This document shows positions 25,001 through 64,000 of a DNA stretch of 64,000 bases, piece after piece; position 1 is the stretch's first letter, and each line of letters opens with the position of its first letter. The stretch is from assembly GCF_001949145.1 (NCBI RefSeq), contig NW_019091402.1:2453005-2517004 (forward strand), read 5' to 3'. This DNA comes from Acanthaster planci (lineage: Eukaryota; Echinodermata; Asteroidea; Valvatida; Acanthasteridae). The position numbers and the translations under genes were made by a program. Below the pieces are notes generated by a model, which was not told the DNA's origin, ran no database searches, and saw only the letters and a program-made list of their open reading frames with translations.

Positions 25001-28000
25001 CTTGCCGGTGTCTCTCCCGGGTGAACTCGACTGGTTAGAACAAATACCTGGAAATGGAAAAGTTTTTGCAAGTACAAACATACCTCTTGACACTTCGATA
25101 CACTGGTTTCAGATCAGACAAAATATGAACATCTTCAGTGGTTGGTTCCTATGGTGCTACAGATGACATATTTTGGTTATACTTAGATCTGCCCTATCAA
25201 ATTTCCACTGTTACGTTTCATGTTTGTGAATAAAGCCTATAGATATTCTAGTTCATGTAGGTGGGTGAATGACACTGCGTGTAAACCTTCTTAGTCTGCA
25301 TCTCAGATTTAAGGTAAGTGTAGTCTCCTAAAAAACACATACAACCAACAGAATATAAAAAACAAACAGTAGTTTGCGCTATAATATTTATAAAGCACAT
25401 ATATCCATCAACATACCAACGCTCAAGAACCTATGTTGTCATACACACAATGAGGCAGTTGCTCATTCTGGATAACTGCAAGTGTACAGAGTGGACAAGT
25501 TCGGGCGTGAACTATAGTTCAACCAGTAGTCAGATGATTTTAACAATGCAAATGTGTAATTCAGTTATACTCGAATGACTGTATAGTTAGCCTCTGTTTC
25601 AAAATCTCATCGTTACTAACATTTCACAGTGCGTGGTCATTGACATCTCAAAAATATTATTTTTATGTGAATGGTTCCCTCAGTGATGATAAATAAAATT
25701 CGTTATTGATGACCAGCAGTGCAACCGTACCCCTGGGCCTGGTCCCAAACGGTCAACTAAATAGACCAAACCATCCATCGTTTGGGCCGTGTTAGTCAAA
25801 ATATTGTGGACCGCAGCAGTCGCTTGAACTTGCCAAGTGATGTCCAAGTTTTGCTCTGTGTGGCACGTACACAGCAAGCCCAATACACACAACGAGCCAA
25901 ACAGATGTCATTTTCAGTTAACAAATCGTGTTAGGGGTTCTACTCACCCTCTTGCCTCGGAACTTGTGAGCGCGTGGCAAGGACTGGTCCGGAAACAGCT
26001 TGGGTAGCCGTGGCTCTCTCTCACTGGTCAGTCCGTGGCACGAGGTGATGGTCATGAGGTCTACGCGCAGCCTGTCCAGCGAGTAGCAGAGCAGCTCCCG
26101 GTGGTAGTAAATGGAGTTGACGGGGCTGAAATATTCAAGAGAGTTTTAGGGACTGCATTAAAACTTGGCATTACTCTGTGGGTTTGGTGCACAAGTGCAC
26201 CCTCAACGGTGAAAAAAGGAGAGGCTGGGGAGACTCAAGCTAATTCTGCCGTGTGCCCAGTAGTCAAACAATGACCTGAGCATGCAAAGCACCAGACACA
26301 GGCCAGTACAACTACATGTACACAGTGTGTTGGCCTTACGGGACGTCATTCCTTAGCAACAAACGTGTCTTCTCTTGGGCAAACGCAAAATGAATGAGTC
26401 ACTCCCTGATTTTGAAATGATGGAATTTCTCAAATCCTAACTTCCCCAAATTCCCCACTTTGCCTTAGTTTGATTGAATTTGTAGGCAACAGGAAGGCAA
26501 AGCTCGACCTCACGTTACTTTGCTCAAGGCTCATTGTTCAAGTGTTCTCCATGAATAGGTGCCCCTTTCATTGGTAAGGAAAAGAGAGGCTGGATTGGTT
26601 AATCAAACAGGGCACCAGGCGCTTAAGTGAAGACTGCACATTCTGGTGAAAATTGGTCAAGCAAGCTCCATGCCATATGTGCGCAAACCTGTACACACAA
26701 GCTCTGTGTATGCTGTGTGTTACCTTGATGGCGAGAGGTTTTGGCATTGGGTAAACTGGGTGTCCAATTCATCCATCCTCTGTTGGCACTCGAGGTAGGA
26801 ATACGGGTAACAGAAGGCAAAGTAGACGGAGGAGAAACGGTACTCAAAACGGTAGGTGAAGGTCAGGATGAACTGACCATCAGCATTCTGTGCAATAGAA
26901 GAAGAGTCTGTTAACCCTCCTATGCTGAAGTCACTCTTTGGGTCACTTGGTAAACACCTCAAAGAAGCACAGCTGTGTTGTGTTGTGCACTGCACTAACN
27001 NNNNNNNNNNNNNNNNNNNNNNNNNNNNNNNNNNNNNNNNNNNNNNNNNNNNNNNNNNNNNNNNNNNNNNNNNNNNNNNNNNNNNNNNNNNNNNNNNNNN
27101 NNNNNNNNNNNNNNNNNNNNNNNNNNNNNNNNNNNNNNNNNNNNNNNNNNNNGACTGGGTCATTTTGTGCTGGTAACCTACTGTGTACACACTGAACCTG
27201 TGCATGTTTGAGTTCCATATAGAAAATACACACTCACCAGTGACTGTGGGCATTTGTGCACATTTGTGCTGTAAAACCAAAGGAGGGTTAATCTTATGGT
27301 TTCGGTACTTTCTAAATAGGGATTAATAGCTTGTGGGTGAAAAACAAGTTATAAGTAACTTGAGACCTGTGAGGTTCCATTAAGCACCGTCAATATATCG
27401 ATATAATCAATATGCTTTTGATATTGATGTGCCAATGTTATTTGGTAATATCAATTATCAAAAAAAACCAGATTTTGGAGAAATATCAAAAATACTGGAA
27501 CTTTGAAAACATCGCTATTGAAAAATATATCGAAAATATTGTTACTGAAGAACAAATTTTACTAAAAAATACGAAAGTGCATCGCCACATTACCATCATT
27601 TTGGATAAGCCATGGCTTTATATGTTGGTTCTCAGGCTGAGTAAAAAATGTCCCTGTAGCTTATACTCCGGGCAGCTTATACGGCGACATTGGAAGAATA
27701 AATTCAGTCACCTACCACTATGAAAATCGGACCCCCTCAATTTTAGAGTATCACTGATACTAAACAATCAGCACTGTACCTCGTAGGTCGGTCTTTCCCT
27801 TATTCTCTCCCACTTGGGCTTCTGGGGTAGTACGCGGACCACGGGCGCCATGCCCTGGCTGTACAGCTTCCCTTGCTTATTCATATTCATGATGTTGATC
27901 TTTACCAGCTTGTTCATTGGGCAGCCCTTGATGGCAAAGTGGAACCACGACCTGTCAGGGGATGAACATACGAACGGATAACTACCCTGCCATCTCTGCT

Positions 28001-28857
28001 CTGAACTGCAAGTGGATGCCCGCTCAGCACGCCCTGCGGTTCCACACCTGTAAGCTGACTTCCACACATTGCAGTATACTCTTTCAGGTATCTTAAAAAT
28101 TGTCTAGGAAGGTTTCAAGAATTTGAAGGACTGAAAGGGCTTCCCACAGTCCTCAATCCTCTGAAAGGTACAGGATGCAGGATAGACAGCATGTGGTTCC
28201 TACACAATGAGACACTGTACATACACATTTTAGACGATACGGACGAATCCTCAAGTAAATGGAGGTTAAGTAATCTTTTAAAAAATGGAAAAATATTACT
28301 TTTTACAAAATCAAGCAACTACTCTCAATTCTTGGAGATGCTCAAGGAACAAACCCTTAACACCAAAGCATATGAAATATCAAACTACAGAGAGTTACAG
28401 CTTGGTTAATGTTTTTTGATGCTATTGACAAACAGCCGAGCGACCATACCCTAGGGCTAATTCCAATTGGTTGACCGGACTTTCAAAATCATCCATTGTT
28501 TGGGCAACATTGTTCGAGCTACAGCTAACGTGTCCTTGCATTATTTACGAAGCATAAAATTGTTTAGCCTTCAAACAACCAAAATCCCACTTCAATAAAG
28601 GTCAACAACCAAGGTCAATCAAGATCAATTCTGATTTCTGGCAAGACTCTCGCATACCTGTTGCCATTTTCGAACTCCGTCCCACCACAATCCGGCTTGG
28701 TCCACACGTTGAACTCATAGTCTGGTGTCGGGCTGGGGTCACCAACCCGTCTGATGGTCACATCATCTTCGTCATCATGGTAAACACGCTCGACCCGGGC
28801 CAAGTTGCCAGAGTCGAACTTTGACGTGAAGAGGAGACCTCCGCTGCGGTACTCCAT
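11076..28857 (-). CDS. AGBL5: Cytosolic carboxypeptidase 5 (tubulin deglutamylase)
   Basis: Zinc carboxypeptidase of the M14 cytosolic family that removes glutamates, including branch-point glutamates, from tubulin. Coding exons, minus strand: 28857-28658, 27951-27780, 26887-26724, 26125-25948, 25047-23972, 23398-23263, 22450-22266, 21548-21370, 20615-20134, 18103-17984, 14206-14094, 13073-12883, 12376-12313, 11115-11076. All are GT-AG and phases chain to 3300 bases (1099 residues plus stop; human about 886). The N-terminal domain has [16 protein letters not shown] and [19 protein letters not shown]. The catalytic domain has HPGETP (ligands His247, Glu250), [12 protein letters not shown] (His519) and [11 protein letters not shown] (Glu601, expected general base). 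An acidic insert (about residues 340-510) splits the catalytic domain and is longer than in vertebrates. The start ATG has an ideal context (A at -3, G at +4). A conserved LGPVR motif supports exon 8. Exons 10-14 encode a disordered Ser/Pro and Arg/Lys tail and rest mainly on phase and splice signals. Confidence 0.93.
13162..13345. repeat. Dispersed repeat flanking an AAGTCC/GGACTTGTG minisatellite
   Basis: Contains CAAGTCCATCGCAAGTCC, TGTAAGTCCATCACAACTCA, then CCAATTCACAAGCTAGTC. The reverse complement matches 57804-57890 (GTCACAGCT..., AGCTTGTGAATTGGC..., CTTGTGATGGACTTACAGGG), so this is an inverted copy of the element carrying the 57552-57767 array. Here the array is nearly absent. Confidence 0.7.
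13500..13612 (+). repeat. 31-bp tandem repeat running into an assembly gap
   Basis: Nearly four copies of a 31-base unit (AAGTTCTTATCCAGGGACTG then GAAATAAGGCC). The first copy differs at one base (GAATT instead of GAAAT). The array is cut by the N run starting at 13613, so its true length is unknown. Confidence 0.92.
13613..13928. other. Assembly gap (316 N)
   Basis: Run of N inside AGBL5 intron 11, between exons 11 and 12. The left edge is a tandem repeat, which explains the gap. No coding exon needs to lie here because phases match across it. Confidence 0.98.
14634..15272. mobile_element. DNA element with about 85-bp terminal inverted repeats
   Basis: Left arm 14634-14717 begins AATAAACCTTTTCGACGTTC and continues through GCAATGCAT, GGGTTTGGATGA and AAGCAATGCATTTTATG. 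The right arm (about 15191-15272) is its reverse complement with few mismatches. About 470 bases lie between the arms, with no recognisable transposase. It sits in AGBL5 intron 10. Confidence 0.75.
16187..16450. mobile_element. Long palindromic foldback element (CTGGGTCA family)
   Basis: About 264 bases, almost fully palindromic, with arms near 130 bases. The ends read CTCTAAAAACTCCCGGGTCA and its complement ending GAGTTTTTAGA. The arms contain many TGACCC / GGGTCA half-sites (GACCCAGAAAGGGTCA). As RNA or single-stranded DNA it would form a very long hairpin. It has no coding capacity and lies in AGBL5 intron 10. Confidence 0.85.
19538..19876. mobile_element. Foldback MITE with nested hairpin ends
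   Basis: Terminal inverted repeats of about 88 bases: left GTGCCCGGCAGAAGGGCATA, right end the complement of GTGCCCGGCAGGAGGGCGTA. Each arm contains its own smaller hairpin (AGGGC.TAAGCGC...GCTTA.GCCCTTT) and the sequence GGGAAGCATGATCA. The internal part is AT-rich with no ORF. It lies in AGBL5 intron 9. Confidence 0.82.
22840..23130. repeat. Degenerate GGTCTTG / AAGTCCAGTCACAAG repeat
   Basis: AGBL5 intron 6 holds scattered AGGTCTTG-like units followed by CCAAGTCCAGTCACAAGTCA and AAGACTCAAGTCCGAC. The motifs match the 12-base minisatellite families at 1228 and 57552, so this is probably a decayed relative of the same element. Confidence 0.5.
23972..25047 (-). other. AGBL5: AGBL5 exon 5, catalytic exon with long acidic insert
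   Basis: A 1076-base exon, unusually large for this gene. It starts [14 protein letters not shown] (first two zinc ligands), runs through [14 protein letters not shown] and GVNLNRVYL, then enters about 170 low-complexity residues rich in Glu, Asp, Ser and Val. It returns to family sequence at [18 protein letters not shown] (third zinc ligand). The two ligand sites are about 270 residues apart, against about 180 in the vertebrate protein. The large open frame on the opposite strand (24391-25038) is a GC-driven shadow. Confidence 0.92.
25725..25840. repeat. Dispersed repeat shared with 28430-28545
   Basis: Both stretches contain the series CCCTGGGC/CCCTAGGGC, CGGTCAAC/TGGTTGACC, CCATCCATCGTTTGGGC / TCATCCATTGTTTGGGC in the same order and orientation. 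Divergence is high. No coding content. Class unknown. Confidence 0.45.
26911..27291. mobile_element. TTAA-flanked element with CCCTCCT ends, interrupted by gap
   Basis: Begins TTAACCCTCCTATG and ends AAAGGAGGGTTAA, with TTAA at both edges: target TTAA plus terminal CCCTCCT inverted repeat. It lies 24 bases upstream (in AGBL5 sense) of exon 3, close to the acceptor. The middle is lost in the N run 27000-27152. Confidence 0.6.
27000..27152. other. Assembly gap (153 N)
   Basis: Run of N in AGBL5 intron 2, inside the probable TTAA element 26911-27291. AGBL5 exon phases match across the gap. Confidence 0.98.
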
Positions 28858-29156
28858 GGTCAGGTCAAGGAGACGAGAGCGGGAGGTTTAGCCTGTGTTG
28901 CCACTAGCAACCAGAGAATAGTCCGGATCACATCCTTCCTCATGAATTTAACACCAACAGAGATACTCCCTGGACCCCATTCATCTACGAGAACTGGAAA
29001 GGGCAATATTCATTATCAGATTCACCTCAATACCCATCATGCCCATGAACACTGGTGGTAGGGCATCCTTCAGGATTGAGAACACATTTTTTCATAAAGT
29101 TATATGTACAAATCGTCAGTTCAGTGCCAAAAGTAATTAGACTTACGGCAAAAATG

Positions 29157-29288
29157 TAATGGAGGGCCTGCGTGGAGTGCCCTCAAAGAGGACATGTTTT
29201 GTTATTTAGATGACAATGAAGTACTATAGCATATCACAAAGGCACAAAGACCTGTCATTTGTGAGGGCGCTCCACGCAGGCCCTCTAT
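29157..29288. mobile_element. Palindromic MITE with GAGGGCCTGCGTGGAG arms
   Basis: Left arm GGAGGGCCTGCGTGGAGTGC (then CCTCAAA); right arm the complement, GGGCGCTCCACGCAGGCCCT then CTATT. About 130 bases in total with an AT-rich loop. End sequence and size resemble the TAGAGG family at 7075 and 8521. Confidence 0.78.
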
Positions 29289-29691
29289 TTTTGAAAGCAC
29301 TCTCGTCTTAGGGCCTTATGAGCATGAACAAAATATTTCATTGAAACAGACTAGGCCCACCCTCCGTTTAAATTGGGGCCAATATATTCCTAAGAGAGAG
29401 TTCCGTCAAGGCCTATGGACAATAGGCCACTTGATGATGCCCCTGTACACAAACCTACAGTGAGTATACGACGCGTCTAAAAAAAAGTTTTTTAAGTAGG
29501 CCTGTGCCTAGTAGTAAATCATGCTTTGGAATTTTCCTTGACCTTGCTAAATTTCACTTTTTGGGACATGTTATCACTTTCTGACGGCTGTTGTAGGCCT
29601 AGGCCCCAACATTTTAGGGGAAAATTAGTGTCGTCTGTATATCATGCATATGGAACTCTTTCCTATTTATATTTCCACCAATTTGTTTGGC

Positions 29692-30093
29692 CTAAGTGCA
29701 ATTTTCAAATATTAAGGACCTTCTTGACCTTTCCTTAAGCACACTGGGGCTGGCACGAGCTGACGACAAAATGTTGTTGGAAAAATTGTATCCAATTGTA
29801 TCGGCAAACATTGGCCAGTGAAAATGAAGCTGCACTGAGGTCATGGACGTCAACAGTCCAGTCTTCAGGTACTTAATATATGAGTCTAAATCCAAGCTGA
29901 AACGGGACACGAATGTTTCATTTGTTAAAGAAAAACGACTAGGCCCACCCGACAAGTGATGCCGTCTTATATGTCTAGTGCCCGCCGCCAAATTGGCAAA
30001 CATAATTAACGAGTCCATAAGCATGATGAGCGCCGTCATGGCCGTAAACCAAACTAAGGCAGGCCAACATCGCATCTCGCAAAAACCACGCAC
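29692..30093 (-). CDS. Uncertain ORF, 133 aa with one hydrophobic segment
   Basis: Single open frame starting MRGFCEMRCWPALVWFTAMT, followed by a second hydrophobic run (about residues 10-36 in total) that could be a signal anchor, then a polar part. I recognise no family. It lies between two divergent genes and has no visible splice support or neighbour in the same orientation. Frames of this size also arise by chance in this window. Expression or conservation would be needed to accept it; I lean towards non-coding. Confidence 0.2.
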   Translation of the reverse strand: MRGFCEMRCWPALVWFTAMTALIMLMDSLIMFANLAAGTRHIRRHHLSGGPSRFSLTNETFVSRFSLDLDSYIKYLKTGLLTSMTSVQLHFHWPMFADTIGYNFSNNILSSARASPSVLKERSRRSLIFENCT

Positions 30094-32062
30094 AAAACAT
30101 CAGGTGCATTTCAAAGAAATGAACATTTAAAAAGCAAATATACTAACCTTCCTTGCTCTTAAATGGGTGAACTCTAAAAATTTACCATTCTACTTTATCT
30201 CGAAATCTGAGTTCATTAAAATTTTATAAAAATAAGTGTAGACGCCAGCATCTGTCCCTTGTACCAGTAGCCGGTGTGATACTGAAAACAAACTGTTTAG
30301 CAACTGTCACGTGATAAAGATCAGCATTCTGATTGGTTTACAGTTGACTTTTCTTAATGGCACTTCGAGCTAACATGGAAACACAATTTCACTAGATGGC
30401 TTATACTTTGCTTCCCTACTTTTCGATCCCCATACATCCGAATAAAAAAATAAATAAATAATAAAAAAAACAAGAAAAAGATGTGGTTGGCCGATGATAC
30501 ATGTACCGATCAAGTCTGCTTTTTCAGTTGGACGGAAGGGTGATTTGTCAAGGTAACAAGCGGTAAAACGACAGTGACATACGGATTTCGAGCGTATATA
30601 GGAGCCTAGCTATAAACTTATGAAAAACTTTGGCGCAATTTTTGATATAAGCGGAAGCATAGTGGGCAAAACTTAGGTAGCTACAAAAGCTTGTACCTCT
30701 AGTTAGTCTTTTCACTAATAGGTGCCCTCCTTTATGCTGCATGTAAAGGCACAAGTGAATTGGCTATGGCCTGTACTGAGCTCAGTCACACCATGGAGGT
30801 CACACCATGGAGGTTGACCACCTCCATGGTCAATGCGCACGTGTCTGCTCCCCCCAACTCTCCAGCATACTACTAGTACATGCGGGCTAAACTATGCCGG
30901 TTCTCAAATATAATTCTTAATCAATTTTCTGCGATTTTTGTCTGAATGCTTGCGCTTGGCGATAGAATTAATAATAACGGGACAAAATCGCAAGGAAAGT
31001 TTCATGCAAAAAAAGACGCCCCCACATACAGCTGGCTGGGGACATACTGAGGCCTGCCACTTGTGGTCACGGACATGGCAAAATTCATTCAGTTGGAACG
31101 TTATCGTGCAAGGGGATTTTGCTACCTCTGACAAAAATCTTCACCGACTCATACATTAAAAAAAGGAAGTCCGCGTAGCCCTAAAGGGCCGCGAGCAGGT
31201 GCATGATAATTATTCCTATTTTGTTTTGTTTTGTCACTCCTAGTATATTCGCAGCCAAAAGAGGGGGGTAATTTTCAGTTTCATTTTACAAAAAAGCCAG
31301 ATCATCACCGTGCTGATCTGCCAATTGCTGGAAGAAATGCAGCCGGTTATAAGGGTCTTTGACCTGGGGGTGGGCTAGGCCCTACTTGGTATTTTTCGGT
31401 GGGGAGTCGCTACATTTGAAACAGTCATAAGCCCACTAGGGGAACTTGGGCGCCGGGGTTCAGGATTGAAGGGGAAAATGCTGGGAATTACATGTTACTC
31501 TACCAACCAAAATGAAACCAGTACAGATAACAAAGATAAATTGGCACTGCAGCAACCCTGAGTAGAAATTAATTGCGTGTCATATAAATATTCCAATCAT
31601 GAGGTAGGGGACGAGGCCCGGAGTTCGGCGCCTGCAGGGTGCCTCCCCTGCTGCGCCCACACGCCGCAAGTCCGGCAGGTACCCAGGGTTCAGAATGTTG
31701 TGCGTTATTGAGCTATCCAGGGCGGCCCTTCAAAATCTGCCCCGAAAGTTACACCGAATAGCGTAATTATTTTTCCTATCTAAAAAAAACACCATGTAGC
31801 TTTACAGGTGTCTGGTTTGATTCCTCTATGGCCATGGGTTTTGTGAATTTGACATCTCGGCGCGGCGAACGCAAGTGAAGTGAACGCCCTCCAACGTTAT
31901 TATTAGGAAGGCCACGTTGTTCACCTGCCGCGCCGCGGGTACCGTGTACATGTTGGCTAAATTTCACTGGTCCCAAATGACATTAACTATTCTTCGACGC
32001 ATTGGCCGGGTACCAGTATGATACGTGCAAGTTCAGTGAACTAATTTCGGTGGCAAGGTGAC

Positions 32063-32083
32063 ATGGCGGCCGTGAACAGCTAA
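32063..32083 (+). promoter_or_regulatory. YY1-like ATGGCGGC motif / possible uORF before ARFGEF
   Basis: GACATGGCGGCCGTG matches the core of the YY1 site (ATGGCGGC), commonly found just downstream of starts of TATA-less genes. If transcribed, the same ATG opens a six-codon upstream frame (ATG GCG GCC GTG AAC AGC TAA). It lies 113 bases before the ARFGEF start codon. The role is inferred from the motif alone. Confidence 0.35.
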
Positions 32084-32158
32084 TGAAATCGCAAAATGTA
32101 GGATTATTTTTCCAAAATTCTTTATGTTCTCAAGTGATTAATTAAGTTTTCTGAGCAG

Positions 32159-32167
32159 ATGTGCTAG
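32159..32167 (+). promoter_or_regulatory. Minimal uORF (ATG TGC TAG) before ARFGEF
   Basis: A two-codon upstream frame ends nine bases before the ARFGEF ATG at 32176. The main ATG has G at -3 and G at +4. A uORF this short and close could lower initiation or force reinitiation, if these bases are in the mRNA. An in-frame TGA at 32152 shows the main frame does not extend further upstream. Confidence 0.4.
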
Positions 32168-32175
32168 TCTCTGAG

Positions 32176-63648
<31,473 letters not shown>

Positions 63649-64000
63649 GTCAGTCGCTCTCCTCCCCGTCCGCCGTTTCTCCCGGCTTGGCTTTGTTTTT
63701 CTCCCCATGCCCTTCCTCATTTTGAGCACTGATTTTTTTTTTCCCCCTCTCCATGGGATCGCAACGTTCGCCTTGCATTTCGTTAATTCCCGTCTCTTGC
63801 CTTTCAGTTCCGTTCTTTTTTACTTCTTTTTCTCTTTGTTTTACATGGTTCCTTGCGTTTCGGATGGGGTAAGAAGTTTTGTTTAAAAAAAAGCCAATAT
63901 GGTTGCCTCCTCTCAAAGTTTAAAAGGAATGTTTATTGCTGCGGAATTCCATGTTATATTGTAGTTCACTTGTTTCCTTTCTCCGATGATAAACTTTATA

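Larger units (their letters stand above)
28858..32175. other. Head-to-head intergenic region AGBL5 / ARFGEF
   Basis: About 3.3 kb between the divergent start codons. It contains a TIR element (29157-29288), an uncertain minus-strand ORF (29692-30093) and a more GC/CpG-rich part near 31600-32080 that is the best candidate for ARFGEF promoter and 5'UTR. Upstream of the AGBL5 ATG, CAACACAG (minus strand, near 28903) could be an acceptor for a non-coding 5' exon. I could not fix any transcription start. Confidence 0.5.

Noticed and set aside
24391-25038. 215-codon ORF opposite AGBL5 exon 5
   Set aside because: Shadow of a GC3-rich coding exon whose minus-strand reading has clear carboxypeptidase motifs.

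Overview
This is a gene-rich stretch of a metazoan nuclear genome, not a prokaryotic one. It has GT-AG introns, small GC-rich exons in AT-richer non-coding DNA, polyadenylation-type signals, tRNA-derived SINEs and many foldback (MITE-like) elements. The three genes are animal housekeeping genes. The repeats (abundant TACATGTA palindromes, SINEs with a tRNA head, minisatellite-bearing repeats) and the roughly 1.6% difference between two apparent haplotype copies suggest a highly heterozygous marine invertebrate, probably a deuterostome such as an echinoderm, hemichordate or cephalochordate. I cannot fix the species. The assembly has runs of N at 13613-13928 and 27000-27152 and a single N at 1596.

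Layout. (1) 1-4193, plus strand: 3' part of a TBP-like factor gene (TBPL1/TRF2). Its first two visible exons occur twice (2-505 and 1598-2101), probably as an uncollapsed haplotype. A long 3'UTR runs to about 6830. (2) 6831-11075: intergenic DNA with a palindromic MITE family and decayed sequence. (3) 11076-28857, minus strand: a full-length AGBL5/CCP5 tubulin deglutamylase gene, 14 coding exons, about 1099 codons, with splice phases that chain without conflict. (4) 28858-32175: head-to-head intergenic region, with presumed promoters for both neighbours. (5) 32176-63648 and beyond, plus strand: the 5' two-thirds of an ARFGEF1/2 (BIG1/BIG2) gene, 21 coding exons, about 1207 codons, covering DCB, HUS, Sec7 and HDS1. 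The remainder lies past the window.

The three genes do not form a pathway. TBPL1 acts in transcription initiation, AGBL5 trims glutamates from tubulin, and ARFGEF activates Arf GTPases at the trans-Golgi. The introns carry the unusual material: an inverted, broken copy of ARFGEF exon 5 inside intron 3, a family of TTAA-flanked elements with CCCT ends (piggyBac-like MITE signature), a hAT-like pair, two SINE families, long foldback elements, and related 12-bp minisatellites at both ends of the window. I found no convincing new biological system. The most useful leads are the inverted pseudo-exon, the uncollapsed TBPL1 duplication, the basic/acidic tail on TBPL1 and the TTAA element family.
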